From: Liopterus haemorrhoidalis
Lineage: Eukaryota > Arthropoda > Insecta > Coleoptera > Dytiscidae
NCBI GenBank assembly: GCA_963971575.1
Contig: OZ020612.1
Coordinates: 65,594,869-65,658,868, forward strand
DNA length: 64,000 nt
Reading direction: 5' to 3'
Shown: positions 35,829-49,784 of the stretch, piece after piece
Layout of the letters: every line of letters starts with the position of its first letter
How positions within the stretch are numbered: position 1 is the stretch's first letter
Notes under the pieces: model-generated
What the model was told of the DNA's origin: nothing
The model's database searches: none
Seen by the model: the letters and a program-made list of their open reading frames with translations, nothing else
Program-made: the position numbers and the translations under genes

Positions 35829-36730
35829 TATAATTGACGCATGCGCAGTAAGCATTTGTCTTAACCTTAAAATTTCTATGACCATATTTTTTTTTTGTTT
35901 CTATCCATATGTTTCTGTTTTCTATGAGCATAGATATAAACTTTCCCTCTATTTTAATTATTTTCATAACTATGAAACACTCAAAACCTCATCAGCAAAC
36001 ATAAACAGCTGTCAAATATCGATCGATAAAGTAGATATCGATAGAAATTTCTGTCACTGTCTTAATTTCTTAATTTACATTGTGAACACTACTTAATTCA
36101 TACGTATAAATTTAATGTTAAGTACTAATTTGACATTATTTCTAATTGCTACTTTGCAGGTTCTGACCGCAGCATAATTTTCAAAATTTAAATAATCCTA
36201 TCTCGTAAAGGTAGTTTTTTCAGGGATTAAAACAGCTGAATCCAATATTCAGGTTTCGTATTTGTTCTACTTCAGCGTGTTTTGACACTCCGAAAGCATC
36301 ATTAATAGTGCGACCCAAACGTGCCTAGGCATCTTTTACAAGGATAACTAGCCACATTCAAATTTACACCGGTAAAAATATTAATGACCAGACATTTAAT
36401 ATTTTAACATTGTACTGAACATAAAACCGATTATTGTTGGCATGTGCTCCGAAGTAATGCTCTTAGCTGGATCCACTGGGAGATTTGGAGAATCTCTGGC
36501 CCTCCAGGCACGTAACTAACCCGCCCCCAACTCCCAAACACGAAACATATATCAACTATCACTCGGATTCATTGATTTACTAACGTTACTGTATTTTATT
36601 AGTGTAAAAGGGGCTTTATTTATGATATTCTTGTTTTATTTTATTAGTTCATCTTTTGCTTTTGTTAATTACACTAGTTTACAAATCTTTATACTGCATT
36701 TTTGACAAATTTATGACAATTTTTAAGAAA
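35829..36730. other. Nothing recognised in the 25-kb intron
   Basis: No transposon ends and no ORF with support. The 72-codon ORF at 35878 is unsupported. Confidence 0.5.
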
Positions 36731-36732
36731 AA

Positions 36733-37404
36733 ATTGATGTGAAGTGTGAATTTTCACACATTTCAGGGTTTCGCAGGTATTTAGTAAGTGAATAATGATT
36801 ATTTGGGATGCCAAAACAAATATTATGTTAATATATATATATATATATATAAATATATATATATTTTTTTGTTAATTTTAATTCAAATGCCTAATACCAT
36901 TATGTAGGTTTTTAAATATGAGCACATGGTCATGGTCAAGCAAAAAACCACAAAAAATGCGTTATTTTCTGAAAACATAATCTGATCAAAAATTCCTGTT
37001 GTATTATTCCGGTTCACACCAATGTACATTACTTAGAATTTTTTCAGATTTTTAGTTTAAACCATCGGGCTACAGGGTGTGGGACAAAAATTTTTTTGCA
37101 CAATTTTGGCAAAAATCGCATCAAAATAATTTATTTTGCAAAAATAAAATTTTTAAAACAACTAAGAGCTTTCATTTGATATCCTACTCAGAATTTAAAA
37201 AAAATATTTTTGTTTTCATGAGCACATATTTGTTTATATTTTTAGGGGGATATGTTTTTTAGATGTTTTAGTATTTTTCTTATGTGCGGGTCAAAGAGTT
37301 GTATAAGCATGCCAAATTTCAACTCTCTAGGTTTAGCCGTTTGGCTACAATTTTTACCGAACAGACAGACAGACAGACAGACAGACGACAAAATGACGGT
37401 ATAA
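36733..37404 (-). mobile_element. Family A repeat, internally deleted
   Basis: Has the terminal hairpin gtgtgaattttcacac and the GTCT end (as gacagacagacagac). The tRNA-like module and its flanks are deleted: the sequence jumps from tatgagcacatgg to caaaaaatgcgttattttct. A TA microsatellite lies at 36832-36862. Confidence 0.8.
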
Positions 37405-37746
37405 GAAATTACTGCGATAGTTCAGATGACGACGATATTATGCATTACAGTGACTAATTTTTTTTAAATAAAAATTAACATTTATATACAACTTGTAGCA
37501 ATATATTATATGAATAAATATATTTTTACTTAATATTTTATTACTTTGTACTTAGTGGAAACAAAAATTTAATTTAATTAAACAAAAAATTATAATCCAA
37601 AATTTACGTAAGAGTATAAGTATTTCCTTATTTATAATTATTATTTAAAATTAATAATTTTGTTTGTTTGAGTACTGCTGTGAATTTATTTTCGCGCTCT
37701 AATTAGTAAGATATATACGAATCATGCTGTTTCTTTCTAAAGCTTT

Positions 37747-38227
37747 GTTTTTACTTGCCCGACCTTAATATATAAGGGGCAAGTATTGTAATCGCGAAAA
37801 TGTCGAGATTTTGACTGATGACCACGTTTCATGGTCCAGGGAATCCAAAAAACTTATTTTCGAAGTGCCGTCCGTATGTGTGTGTGTCTGTGTGTCTGTG
37901 TGTATACACGATAACTCAAAAACGGTTTAACTTAAAGAGTTCGTTCTGTACTAAAAAATTCTCCTAATAACTGGGAAGAACCCTATTGTTCTTTATTAAA
38001 ATCCGAAACCGGAAACGGAAGTTATTAAACATTAAAATTTTAAAAAAATCCTAACTAGTAAACTAAGCATTGGACAAAAAATTGTATAGGACATAATTTG
38101 ATGTATTTTTGAAGATTTACCTAAATCTTTTTTTAAATTAAAAAAAAAAAAAATTATGAATTTTTTTTTTAATTATTATTTTTTTATGGGAGGTCAAGTC
38201 TAGCGGAGGTCTTCCTTCGCCACTGGT
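37747..38227 (-). repeat. Family C repeat, short form
   Basis: Runs from ttacttgcccgacctta to ccttcgccactgg. Contains the imperfect tgtgtgtgtctgtgtgtctg tract at the position of the 763-bp array in the other copy. Serves as the reference structure for family C. Confidence 0.82.
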
Positions 38228-38837
38228 TTAATAAAATAATTTGGAAGGTTAGTTGTCAACTTGCGTCACTATACGTTACTATGGGTATGCAAATAATTAT
38301 AATGATATAGACAGAGAAAGCATATAGTATTGTATATCGATACTTGTAGCAACGAACAGTCACCTATCAGCAATCCGACTATACTACATCATTTTATAGT
38401 TATCGTAAAAAAACTTTAGTCCATATTTCTTGCACTTACTCTAATTACAAAATCTACTATTAATATTTTAATTACAGTGCTACTAAAGATAACGATGCGC
38501 CATCTTTAGTGCATAGTCACCTTTAGTACATTTCGACTGCTATGTAGCAGTCGAAGTATTGTTTAAGAGCCACTGGTAGTGGTTATTTAGAATGCTGGTT
38601 ACCAATGTACATTTGCGAACAAGTAGAATTGAACTAATATCTTATTTCACCGATAAACTCCGTGTTCCATATTGGGAATTACTGAAAACGCCAACCCGGA
38701 TTGAATAGTTGAATTTGAACGATTCAAAAGGTATTTATTCCAGAACTTTGAAGCTATATACTCGAAGCCCCGGGTTACAACATTGTACATTGCTTCATAA
38801 TTTCCCTCTCAAACTCAAACGTTGGCTAAATATTCAT

Positions 38838-39074
38838 TTAATGAAATTTATAAAAATGTTTTAAATTATTAAATGAAACGTATTGTGATTTTCTACTTTT
38901 GTCATAACCTTCTTTAAAACTAATCATACTAAACGGAAGCAAAAACGATATCAGTAGTGCAATCAACACAAATAACTGGTAAAAAGTCTTGTTGGGATTG
39001 TACGTGTAAAAACTAGTAAATGATAATATAATGTTAAGCACGGTTGTAACGTAAAGTAGCTTGGAACGCGTCAA
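38838..39074 (-). CDS. Unrecognised 78-codon hydrophobic ORF
   Basis: Translates to MTRSKLLYVTTVLNIILSFT, an aromatic linker and then LFVLIALLISFLLPFSMISF with a basic end. Two membrane-spanning segments could be drawn. There is no known family match, no clear splice acceptor and no upstream open frame of note. AT-rich codons make hydrophobic ORFs cheap in this background, so it may be chance. It sits in the 25-kb intron on the same strand as the receptor. Confidence 0.2.
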   Translation of the reverse strand: MTRSKLLYVTTVLNIILSFTSFYTYNPNKTFYQLFVLIALLISFLLPFSMISFKEGYDKSRKSQYVSFNNLKHFYKFH

Positions 39075-39340
39075 GCTTATAAAATGCCATTTTACAACTG
39101 GCCCGGCTCAGAATATCCTATCAAATCCCGACCCAACCACGGCTTTTGTATCCTTAAAATCCACTTTACGCTATATGTAAAAAATATGTTAGTTTTTTAC
39201 ACATTAATGCTCGATTTAACACAAAAAAATTGAAGGCATGAGAAACTCCGTAATATACGAGGGTCCGCCAGAAAATAAAGAATGTTTCGTTTTTCGTTAT
39301 TAGCAACATGAAAGAAAATACATTTTAATTAAAACAGAGT

Positions 39341-40494
<1,154 letters not shown>

Positions 40495-40744
40495 ATTGTT
40501 AATATTGTACATACCATAATTTTAATTTGTGTAGTCACTATTAAGACTGAGACACTTGTCATACATTGTGACGAATTTTTGGATATCTTTGCCGTAAAAA
40601 TTAGCCAGTTGCGAGTTCAGCCAGTTTGCCACTATCGTTTTTTTTTGTCGTCATTTTCTAATCATCTACCACTGGGATTTCTCCCCTGCCGGGTGATCTA
40701 GACCGGGTAATCTATTTTGCTTACGAAACAACTCTTACGTGTTA

Positions 40745-40812
40745 AAATTGATGTGAAGTGTGAATTTTCACACATTTTAGGGTTTCGCAGGTATTTAGTA
40801 AGTGAATGATGA
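40745..40812 (-). repeat. Family A solo end
   Basis: Only the last 68 bp of family A (hairpin gtgtgaattttcacac plus ggtttcgcaggtatttagta) are present, about 250 bp from a full copy and 155 bp from another. Confidence 0.75.
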
Positions 40813-40966
40813 GTAAGAATACTTTCTAAAAACATCAAGATAAGGCTTTACCAAAATATAGTACGCATTTTTCTTTTTAAATTTAGGTAACTGATAAGAG
40901 GCAGATAACTCATCAAAGTAGCTGAATCCAGATACCAGATAATATTATGACGCATTATCTAGTTAA

Positions 40967-41738
40967 AAAAATTATGTGAAGTGTGAATTTTCACACATTT
41001 CAGGGTTTCGCAGGTATTTAGTAACTGAATGATGATTATTTGGGATGCCAGAACAAATTTTATGTTAAAATATTTTTTTATGAATTTTAATTCGAATGTC
41101 TAATACCATTATTTAGGTTTCTAAATATGTGCAGTATTTTTTTATATAGCAAGGTTCATTAAGTTTTTGAAAATTGCGCCTATGGCTTCTATTGGTTGCT
41201 TAAGTCAGAAGCTCCGCCCCTCTGATTTCGTATACATTCAAACATAGAATTAAATTATAATTTCAACACTTCCCACTGGTTATTAAATTTACGCTTTTAA
41301 AAATTAAATGCAACATTTGCCAAAATATAACTAGAATTTTGAAAAAATAATTTAAACAAAATAAAAATACAAAATAAAAAATAAAATTGACAGGAATCGA
41401 ACTGTAGTTTGCAAATTAAGAAACGAGAACGCTAGCCATTAGACTACTTACGCTCACTAATATACTGTGTTACATAGCGAATTAAATATTTTACATATTT
41501 TAGTTAAAAACACAAAAAATGCGTTATTTTCCGAAAACATACCCCGATCAAAAATTCCTGTTGTCACCAATGTACATTACTTAGAATTTTTCCAGTTTTT
41601 TAGTTTAAACCATCTGGTCTACAGGATGTGGGACAAATTTTTTTTTGCACAATTTTGGCAAAAAACGCTTCAAAATAATTTATTTTGCAAAAATAAAATT
41701 TTGAATGCTAAACCACGTATTAAGGGCTTTCATTTGAC
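40967..41738 (-). mobile_element. Family A repeat, truncated
   Basis: Retains the terminal hairpin, the tRNA-like module (minus strand: agtctaatggctagcgttct and gttcgattcctgtc) and part of the conserved block; it stops at catttgacta before the GTCT end. Confidence 0.82.
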
Positions 41739-42566
41739 TAGAATATGAAATAAATAAACGAGTATTTATTTTTTACTTTTATATTTACTTTTATTGTACA
41801 TATTTAATTTAGGCTGTGCCATTTTTTTTATTACACTATTTATATTTCCTTTGCATTTACCATTTAAAATATTATTAATTACACTACACCATTTGAAAAT
41901 AAAAAATGTGGTGCTAATATTTAAAATTTCTTATAAAATTCATCACTGTCACAATCACAATTTACTGTCACCTATCGTTGCAACGTCAAAAACAATTGCC
42001 GCAAATTGCCGATAATGAAGTGTTCTCAAAATGTTGGTTAAAAAAACCGCTTTTAGCGCTGTCGGTGGATGGAATATAACTTAAATCCGTTTCAAGGCCG
42101 TGTATATGAGTTTCATACCCCTGAACCCAAAGACCTCTCCATGTGTACGCACCTGGTTATCAATCTCAAACAGCGCCAATAACATATTACATCTAAACAT
42201 TTACCCGTGCGATTCCGTGCAAATCAGGTAATTATAGACCCTTTTAAATCAGTATTCACTGCTGATTAAGAACGACAGCTATCTAAATTTTGCATTTGGC
42301 CTGAAACCATTTCGAATTTAAAGCAGCCGAACAATCGGTATTGAGTTTTTAAAAGAAGTAATCGATATAGTCCAATTAGCAATTCAAAATTACACATTTA
42401 GGTTAGAATTAAATATATATTGACAGTTAAAAGGTATTCTACAAAAAAAAATTTAGTCTCATTAGTAAACAAAAAAGAAAATTTATTCAGAGAACATTTA
42501 AATTAGGCAGTAATTTACATTTTTTATTAATTTTAATCACAATGAAAAATAATAGGTACTTCGACG
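41739..42566. other. Nothing recognised in the 25-kb intron
   Basis: AT-rich. Short ORFs only. Confidence 0.5.
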
Positions 42567-42784
42567 GATACGAGGGCGGTTTGAGAAGTAAATTGGTTCG
42601 GGCGCTCATAGAGGACAGGAGAAGCAACTGTATTATACAGACAGTGTACAGTAACAGTCTGGCAAATGGTGACAGCGCCGCCATTAGGAGTCCAAATATA
42701 CGTAGTAGCTATAGTTTTAAATGGAAAAAAAAGATTATCTTTGTAGAAACAGTACATATTTGGGAAGAGGCATTTTCGCAAAAA
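42567..42784 (+). repeat. Possible mariner left end
   Basis: tacgagggcggtttgagaag resembles insect mariner termini. No transposase and no matching right end were found. The 144-codon ORF running from here into the next MITE is not credible as a gene because it crosses an element boundary. Confidence 0.3.
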
Positions 42785-43158
42785 TCCCAGCAAACATTTT
42801 TATACGGGCCAGTACTGGTAAAGCACATACTCCCCGGCATTGAAAGTAATGGGCCAGTACCCCGGTGTCCCCGTGGCCGTTACTGGCCCATTGATGTATC
42901 AGTTGCTGGCCCAGCAACGGTAAAGTGCAAAATAATCGCATTAGTTGCAAGATTTATTTCTAATGGTTTTAAGTAAAAAGTATGAGTGAAGAAGAGTGCT
43001 TATAAAATGCTGGTAAAGTACTTCGTATAGGCGGAATGCGAAATACAAATGTGAAGTACATTATTAATACTGGCGTTGCACTTACTTTTGGTGCCAGTAA
43101 TTTACCAGCATAAAAGCAGTTTGCCAGCATTCGGCCGTTAGTTGAATGTTTGCTGGGA
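42785..43158. mobile_element. MITE with TCCCAGCAAAC ends
   Basis: Ends tcccagcaaacat and atgtttgctggga; internal repeats of tactggcccat- and ggccagta-type motifs. About 374 bp. Target duplication not resolved. Confidence 0.65.
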
Positions 43159-43260
43159 TAGATTAAATATTAAAGAGTTTCAAATGCCGTCCTTTTAGTG
43201 GCGTGGCTGGTCACAGGAGTGTCTTAAGTTAATATGTGCGCAAATGGCGTCAATGATATA

Positions 43261-43636
43261 GGCTATTTCAAACGTTTAGGCGGAACTAGATTTTGCAATC
43301 TAGTTACTTTCATCATTTGAATCGTGGTTTTTGGTTAAGGTTAATATAATTTCAAAATGTAATTTTCTTTATATTTAGATTTTTTGTGTCATTCTTAATA
43401 CAAATTTTCTACTAATTCAATATTAATTCAATTAATTCAATAATCAAAATTAATTTCTTAATTCAAAAGTACTTTATTTTTGACCTGTGTCATTCGTTTT
43501 CATAGTTTCATTGTTGTAATTTTAAATTTTCACATACCAACGTCAAAAATTAAATAACCCAAGCAAGGTCCCTTCTCGTAACAACCTAAAAGAACGAAAT
43601 TCCATTTAGTTCCGCCTACACGTTTGGAATAGCCTG
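43261..43636 (+). mobile_element. Family E MITE, TA-flanked (copy 2)
   Basis: 376 bp; ends ggctatttcaaacgtttagg and cacgtttggaatagcctg, flanked by TA. Opposite orientation to 22856-23260. Internal sequence such as aagcaaggtcccttctcg is shared with that copy. Confidence 0.85.
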
Positions 43637-43835
43637 TATCTATTATTTTTTTACTTTCGAGTATTTTTAAAACTGATGATCAAAATATAAAATAATATAA
43701 ACAACAAAATTTATGTTTGACAGTATTAGTAATAGATAACATAAATACACGAAAGTCCAAGTACTCGAGAGAGATAATAGACGTACGTCGAATACTAATA
43801 AGCAGAACATGCACTGACGGCAGCAACGTCACAAT

Positions 43836-44623
43836 ATAACGAATCGTTTGGACTGCCGGAACAAGAACCAAATTTTCACAAACAACTCATCGCAAGAATT
43901 TCTTTGTAAGACATTTTTTGGGATTTTTAAAAGGGTATATTTTTGAGAATTCAAATAAATAAAATTAGAAACTTTTCGTTTCAGCACGTACACTGTAGAA
44001 ATATATTTTTAAATGGTCCATTGTTCAAGGAGACATTTGTTCAGTATTATTGCTTAATAACTTTGAACACTAGCATCATCTTGAACAAAGCTTAAACCCT
44101 TTTCCTGGAAATGCCTAGAAATGTTTTATAAAAACTCCTGTCTCTCTGAAGACGAGATCAGACAGTATTCGGTCCGGTTAGAATTAACTTCTAAGTTGTT
44201 GAATTCTTAGAGGCACTGTGTCGGTATTCTGGTGATCTTCCGATTCTATGTTTTAATCTTTTCATTAATTTAATATCTATATTTTAAACTAATTGTAAAT
44301 ATTACTTTTAATAAATCTAATTCATTAATTTTAAACCGTCTTACTTAACGTGTGTAAACCTTCACCTTTAAGAACTTAAGTGAACAGCTAAGATCCAGAC
44401 TAATACCAAGATGCCTGATCAGTCAGTTGGTAAGTACTAATACATATCATTTAATTCATATATCGTAATGATGAACCCTGGATAACACTCACGCCTACTA
44501 CCCGAAGTCCTTTAGTCAGGAATCTCATTTCAGTTTGAGATTAGATTTTATATAATATCACAGGCTCGCTACCTAGTTGATAATAAATGGTACGTTGTAA
44601 AGTAACGTACCGGGCTCGCTACA
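43836..44623 (-). mobile_element. Inserted block with 5-bp duplication, possible solo LTR
   Basis: The block is bounded by ACAAT on both sides and is absent from the other family D copy. On the minus strand it begins tgtagcgagcccggtacg, consistent with the TG start of an LTR, but its other end (cgttat) lacks the expected CA. Size (788 bp) and duplication fit a solo LTR; no gag or pol was found. Another kind of element is possible. Confidence 0.5.
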
Positions 44624-44850
44624 ACAATGACGGAAATTTTAAAATGTAAAAGTATTTATAATTTTTTTTTTACCAAAATCCTATCGAACCTTACACAATT
44701 CAATATGCCAGTGTGTATAAAAATTGCTTAATATTCATAAAAAAATAAACAAAATAAATAAAAAATAAATCACTCTACAGGTCTATTATTACAACAGGTG
44801 TTCCACATGTCTCTCTTCCATCTCAGCAGAGGCATTTTTATTTTATTGTA

Positions 44851-45057
44851 TTTTAGGATTTTGTAGGTATGACCAAAAAACCCTTATACCGTCCTTTTGT
44901 CGTCTGTCTGTCTGTCTGTCTGTTCGGTAAAAATTGTAGCCAAACGGCTAAACCTAGAGAGCTTGCTTATACAACTCTTTGACCCGCAAATAGGAAAAAT
45001 ACTAAAACATCTAAAAAACATACCCCCCTAAAAATATAAACAAATATGTGATCAACG

Positions 45058-45088
<31 letters not shown>

Positions 45089-45900
45089 TCTTAAAATTCT
45101 GAGTAGGGTATCAAATGAAAGCCCTTAATACGTGGATTAACGATCAAAATTTAATTTTTGCAAAATAAATTATTTTGACGCGATTTTTGCCAAAGTTGTG
45201 CAAACTAAATTTTGTCCCAAACCCTGTAGCCCAGATGGTTTAAACTAAAAATCTGAAAAAATTCTAAGTAATGTACATTGGTGTAAACTGGAATAGTACA
45301 ACAGGAATTTTTGATCAGATTATGTTTTCGGAAAATAACGCATTTTTTGTGTTTTTAACTAAAATATGTTAAATATTTAATTCGCTATGTAACACAGTAG
45401 ATAAGTAAGCGCTCGTAACGTAGTGCGTTGTGTCGTCGCTTCGTAATTTGCAAACTAGAGTTCGATTCCTGTCAATTTTAATTTTTCTTTTTTTTTTGCA
45501 TTTTTATTTTCTTTAAATTATTTTGTCAAAATTCTAGTTATATTATAGTAAATGTTGTATTTAATTTTTAAAAGCGTAAATTTAATAACCAGTGTCAAGT
45601 GCAGAAATTATAATTTAATTCTATGTTTGAATGTATACGAAATCAGAGGGCTAGGCTTATGATTTAAGCAACCAATGGAAACCATAGGCGCAATTTTCAA
45701 AATCGTAATGAATCTTGCTATATAAAAATACTGCACATATTTAGGAACTTAAATAATAGTATTAGGCATTCAAATTAAAATTCATAAAAAAATATTTTGA
45801 TATAAAATTTGTTTTGGCATTCCAAATAATCATCATTCAGTTACTAAATACCTGCGAAATCCTGAAATGTGTGAAAATTCACACTTCACATAATTTTTTT
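44851..45900 (+). mobile_element. Family A repeat, complete copy
   Basis: Both terminal hairpins are present. Short GTCT array. The tRNA-like module carries agagttcgattcctgtc. Close to the reference copy throughout. Confidence 0.87.
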
Positions 45901-46034
45901 AGTAAAAACAAATTATGTTTTGTTTCCTTTTGTTTGTCGGCTTTAGCAGTTTTGGCTATTAGCCAGGCAATAAAGGAAGAGTTTAAGGGTTTTTAAAATT
46001 ATGATTATAATTTGATATTTTCTGATTTAATATA

Positions 46035-46364
46035 TAGTGCGTTCGAAGGTGAGTTTGCAGTACAGGGCATATGGAGTAGTTCTTTTTCATACTCTCTAAT
46101 GGGTTTACACAATGACGCTATCCTTTTCTTGCTAGTCGACGTTGCCAGCTCTAAAACGCGCTGATCTGTGAAGACGCAGTAATCTACAAATGGCCATTTG
46201 TTTTTGTTGAGTGTTATTTTGAGTTTTATAAGAGTTGATTTTTGTAAATAATACCAGTTTTTCATATTATTATAATTGACACATTTGACACTTTTACAAC
46301 ATTTGGCAACACCGCTCCCATTTGCCATAAGAGCTATACTGCAAACTCACCTTCGAACGCACTA
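46035..46364 (-). mobile_element. TA-flanked element with 28-bp ends and a 107-codon ORF
   Basis: 330 bp with perfect inverted ends tagtgcgttcgaaggtgagt, flanked by TA. The minus strand has an open frame across nearly the whole interior (start MANGSGVAKCCKSVKCVNY; later NKNKWPFVDYCVFTDQRVLE). I do not recognise a domain. A captured exon fragment or chance opening are both possible. Confidence 0.7.
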
Positions 46365-46400
46365 TAGTTATAAATAATTTCATAAATATCTAGAGAGTTA

Positions 46401-46489
46401 AGGGCGTATCACACTAGATTCGATTTGAATGCAAAGACTTTAATTTTCCAAGTTTAGACTTGAATAATAACTCTAGTGTGATAAGGCCT
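46401..46489. mobile_element. Short MITE with TTA duplication
   Basis: 89 bp; ends agggcgtatcacactaga and tctagtgtgataaggcct; TTA on both sides. PIF/Harbinger-like by duplication only. Confidence 0.65.
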
Positions 46490-47345
46490 TTAGTAGCAAG
46501 AAGCGTCTAAATTTTATTTTGTTGGTTATACATTCTAAATAGATACATAAGCATTTTTAAGCTTATAATACTAAAGTTGGGTAATAGTAAAATAGAGGGT
46601 TGATAAAAAGTCCTAAAATTCTTGAAGAAGTCGACAGTTAAAAAAGTTTCGGATGCTCTGGTATACAGTGTCTGCAGTCAATACTATGTACAACTTTTGG
46701 AGAAGTTAAAAGTAACAAACGCGAAAAAACGTCTCAGGATGGCTACGAAAAAAGTGTTGTCTCACAGTGACAATGCCCAGTGACAATTCAAGCGTTACAT
46801 TTTGGAAATGTCTCTTCAGATGTTTACTTCAAATATTAATTAAGAACGAAATTAATAGATAAACGTTCCGCAGAATAATCTGCAGTGGATTGTTTATTTA
46901 ATAATATATCTTCTTGTTAAGGTCAGATTTAAAAGGTTTTGTGTTTGCTGATGTGGGGCGAGTGTTTTTGGTCGCCCAGGAGGTCACGCATGAAATTGAG
47001 AAAGCTGTTTTGTAGAATCCGAGCAGTCTGGCTATGTGAGATTGCTTTAAGTATGACAAAAAAATTTCTCACTTCACAAAAAAGACAAATTTCGAACCTT
47101 TATTAAAGATTCACGACACTACTACATAAAGATGGATTAAACTGAATTTAATATAGTCAGCGAATTCTGATTCATAAATATTTATAAATTGTCCACAGAT
47201 TTTTCAGTGATTTCAAATAAAATTTTGATCGTTTATTCACGTAACAAGAATTTTTATTTCAAACCCCACTCAAAAAACATTATTTTCTAATAATAGTAAC
47301 TATATGCATAGTCATAAGAATAATATGAATTTTGAAGTCTCAGCA
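46490..47345. other. Unassigned, possibly an old transposon
   Basis: Around 46740-46790 the plus strand reads MATKKVLSHSDNAQ before a stop, and other frames contain basic segments, which could be an old transposase. No ends are found and no motif is firm. Confidence 0.3.
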
Positions 47346-47398
47346 TTTTTAGGGTTTTGTAGGTACGACAAAAAAAACCCTTATACCGTCATTTTGTC

Positions 47399-47437
<39 letters not shown>

Positions 47438-48279
47438 GGTTCGATAAAAATTGTAGCCAAACGGCTAAACCTAGAGAGTTGAAATTTGGCATGCTTATAC
47501 AACTCTTTGACCCGCATACAGGAAAAATACTAAAACTTCTAAAAAACATATCTCTCTAAAAATATAAACAAATATCTGCTCATCGAAAAAAAAAAAAAAA
47601 ATAAAAAAGAGTAGGGTATCAAATGAAATCCCTTAGTACGTGGATTAAAGATCAAAATTTTATTTTTACAAAATAAATTATTTTGACGCGATTTTTGCCA
47701 AAATTGTGCAAAAAAATTTTTGTCCCACACCCTGTAGCCCAGATGGTTTAAACTAAAAATTCGAAAAAATTCTAAGTAATGTATATTGGTGTGAACCAGA
47801 ATAGTGCAACAGGAATTTTTGTTCAGATTTTGTTTTCGGAAAACAACGTATTTTTTGGTTGACGATGAACAAAAGTTATAGTTATGTAACACACTGTACT
47901 AGAAGACGTCATCTGTTCTAATGATTAGCTTGCTCGTTTGCTACGTAGCAAACTAGGGTTTGCTGCCGGGCAGAGACAATTTTATTTTTAATTTTTTTTG
48001 CATTTTTATTTTGTGTAAATTATATTCTCAAAATTCTACTTATATTTTGGCAAATGTTGCATGTAATTATGCATATATTTTCATTCTATATGTCATGTAT
48101 ACGAAACCAGAGGGGTCGAGCATATGACTTAAAACAACCAATGGAAGCCATAAGCGCAATTTTCAAAATCTTAATGAGCCTTGCTATATATATATATATA
48201 TAAAAAATACTGCACATATTTAGAAACATATTTAGAAAAAAATAATGTTTTAAAGCTCTTAGATTAACAGACGATAAAT
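47346..48279 (+). mobile_element. Family A repeat, 3'-truncated and fused to family B
   Basis: Begins with the terminal hairpin and a short GTCT array; the tRNA-like module is degenerate (ctaatgattagcttgctc). It stops at acagacgataaat and continues directly as family B sequence. Confidence 0.82.
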
Positions 48280-48394
48280 CATGCTAAAAATAGTCAAAAC
48301 GTTATATAGGGACCTCAATTCGTGGAGATCCATCGAAATGTCAAAATCCGTATGATCACAATACCTCCCTTATATATGTTGGCGGTCGGTAAAA
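48280..48394 (+). repeat. Family B 3' fragment fused to family A
   Basis: The last 115 bp of family B (catgctaaaaatagtcaaaa to gttggcggtcggtaaaa). Its left boundary is the family A break. Confidence 0.8.
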
Positions 48395-49407
48395 AAGCTA
48401 GAAAAATATTTGTAGAATGAAGCTTTAGCTACAATTTGCCACACCGTACATAAATATGCGGTGGTGATTATAACGCAATTTGTTTGTTTACAATTACATA
48501 ATAATTTATCTACAGTTAAAAATATCCTATATGAGATATATATCCTATAAATATCCTTGTTTGCAAATTTTGATGTAGGTATAGATTGTGACTAATTTTA
48601 TTTCAGATTGTTAGTTTTGTCTAAGTTATTATACTACTGTGCACCCTCTTTAATTTGCGGCTCTTTAAATGCCACTTTTATAGGGTTTTTGTTATTATTG
48701 TTCTTTGTTTCAGAAAAGTTTCCTACTCCTATACTAGGTGTTAATAAAATTGATATGACTCATATGAACCTACATTGTTAGCAGATTTAAAACCCATTAT
48801 TCTTAATCTACAAACAGCGTGCTCACAGAAAAGTATCAAATTATTTACAATGTAACTTTAGAATGTCTACGTTCTACGCTGTTTACATGACAGTTCAACT
48901 TTATCTTATAAAATTTTTTCATATAATAAATTTACATAAATCAAACTTTATTACAAAAATTTGGTTGCGGTGCTCATATAAATTGAAATATATATGCCTT
49001 ATTTCGGTGTTTTTGCAATGTATTGTATGTAACAGCTTAAAGTGTAGTTCGCTCTAAGGGATCAAGACATAAGAAGATTTTGTTGAGTTGTGTAGGTTAA
49101 AAACGTGAAGTTTACTGCTACAGACCAAAAATAGAACTTGTTGAATACTGTACTCGAGGTTGAGTTACAAAGGAAATGGTTAAACTGGACGCATGATGAG
49201 AATGAAAGAGGACAGAGTTTTAAGGATTTGGGATGGGTCGACCCTTGGGAAAAAACCAAAGTTGGAGAGGTCAGCTAACACCCTTTTCACCCTAGAACTT
49301 CAAGTTAAGCGAAATTAAAGTCCACTGATATTTAAGCAGTGGCGTGCATTAACTTTCTGACCAAGGGATGCAGTGAAAACAAATGTAGTCGACTGTATTC
49401 CAGTTTT
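48395..49407. other. Nothing recognised in the 25-kb intron
   Basis: A hAT-like cagtggcgtgcatta occurs at 49338. Short ORFs only. Confidence 0.45.
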
Positions 49408-49683
49408 TACCGACCGCCTACATATATAAGGGAGGTGATCATACCGATTTTGACATTTCGAGATTTCGATGGATCTCCACGAATTGAGGTCCCTACATAA
49501 CGTTTTGACTATTTTTAGCATGATGTCTCTCGGTCTGTCTGTCCGTCCATCCGTCTGCCTGTCTGTCTGTCCGTCCGTCCGTCTCTCTGTGTACACGTGC
49601 AGAGCAAATTCGGCTGAAAGGATTTTTACTTCATATTTAAGCTTCTGCCATCAATCGAGTTGATCAACTTTTGGTAAAAATCG
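49408..49683 (-). repeat. Family B repeat, 5'-truncated
   Basis: Minus-strand copy from the gtcggtaaaa end through the microsatellite (gtctgtccgtcc) to gttgatcaacttttggt. The 93-codon ORF is low-complexity. Confidence 0.82.
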
Positions 49684-49784
49684 GAAATTTAGTCTATCGC
49701 ATACAAAATGTATTACTCTTTAATAAATAATGTCCGACTGTAATGGTATTCAAGTTTGTACACCTAACTAAAAACTGGTAACCA

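Larger units (their letters stand above)
43165..44735. repeat. Family D repeat, split by two insertions
   Basis: Homologous to 14726-15122. The homology is at 43165-43260, 43637-43835 and 44624-44735; the gaps are the family E MITE and a 788-bp block. The clean copy at 14.7 kb shows the pre-insertion state. Confidence 0.8.

Noticed and set aside
42542..42976. 144-codon plus-strand ORF
   Set aside because: It crosses the boundary of a MITE and has no recognisable domain on either side.
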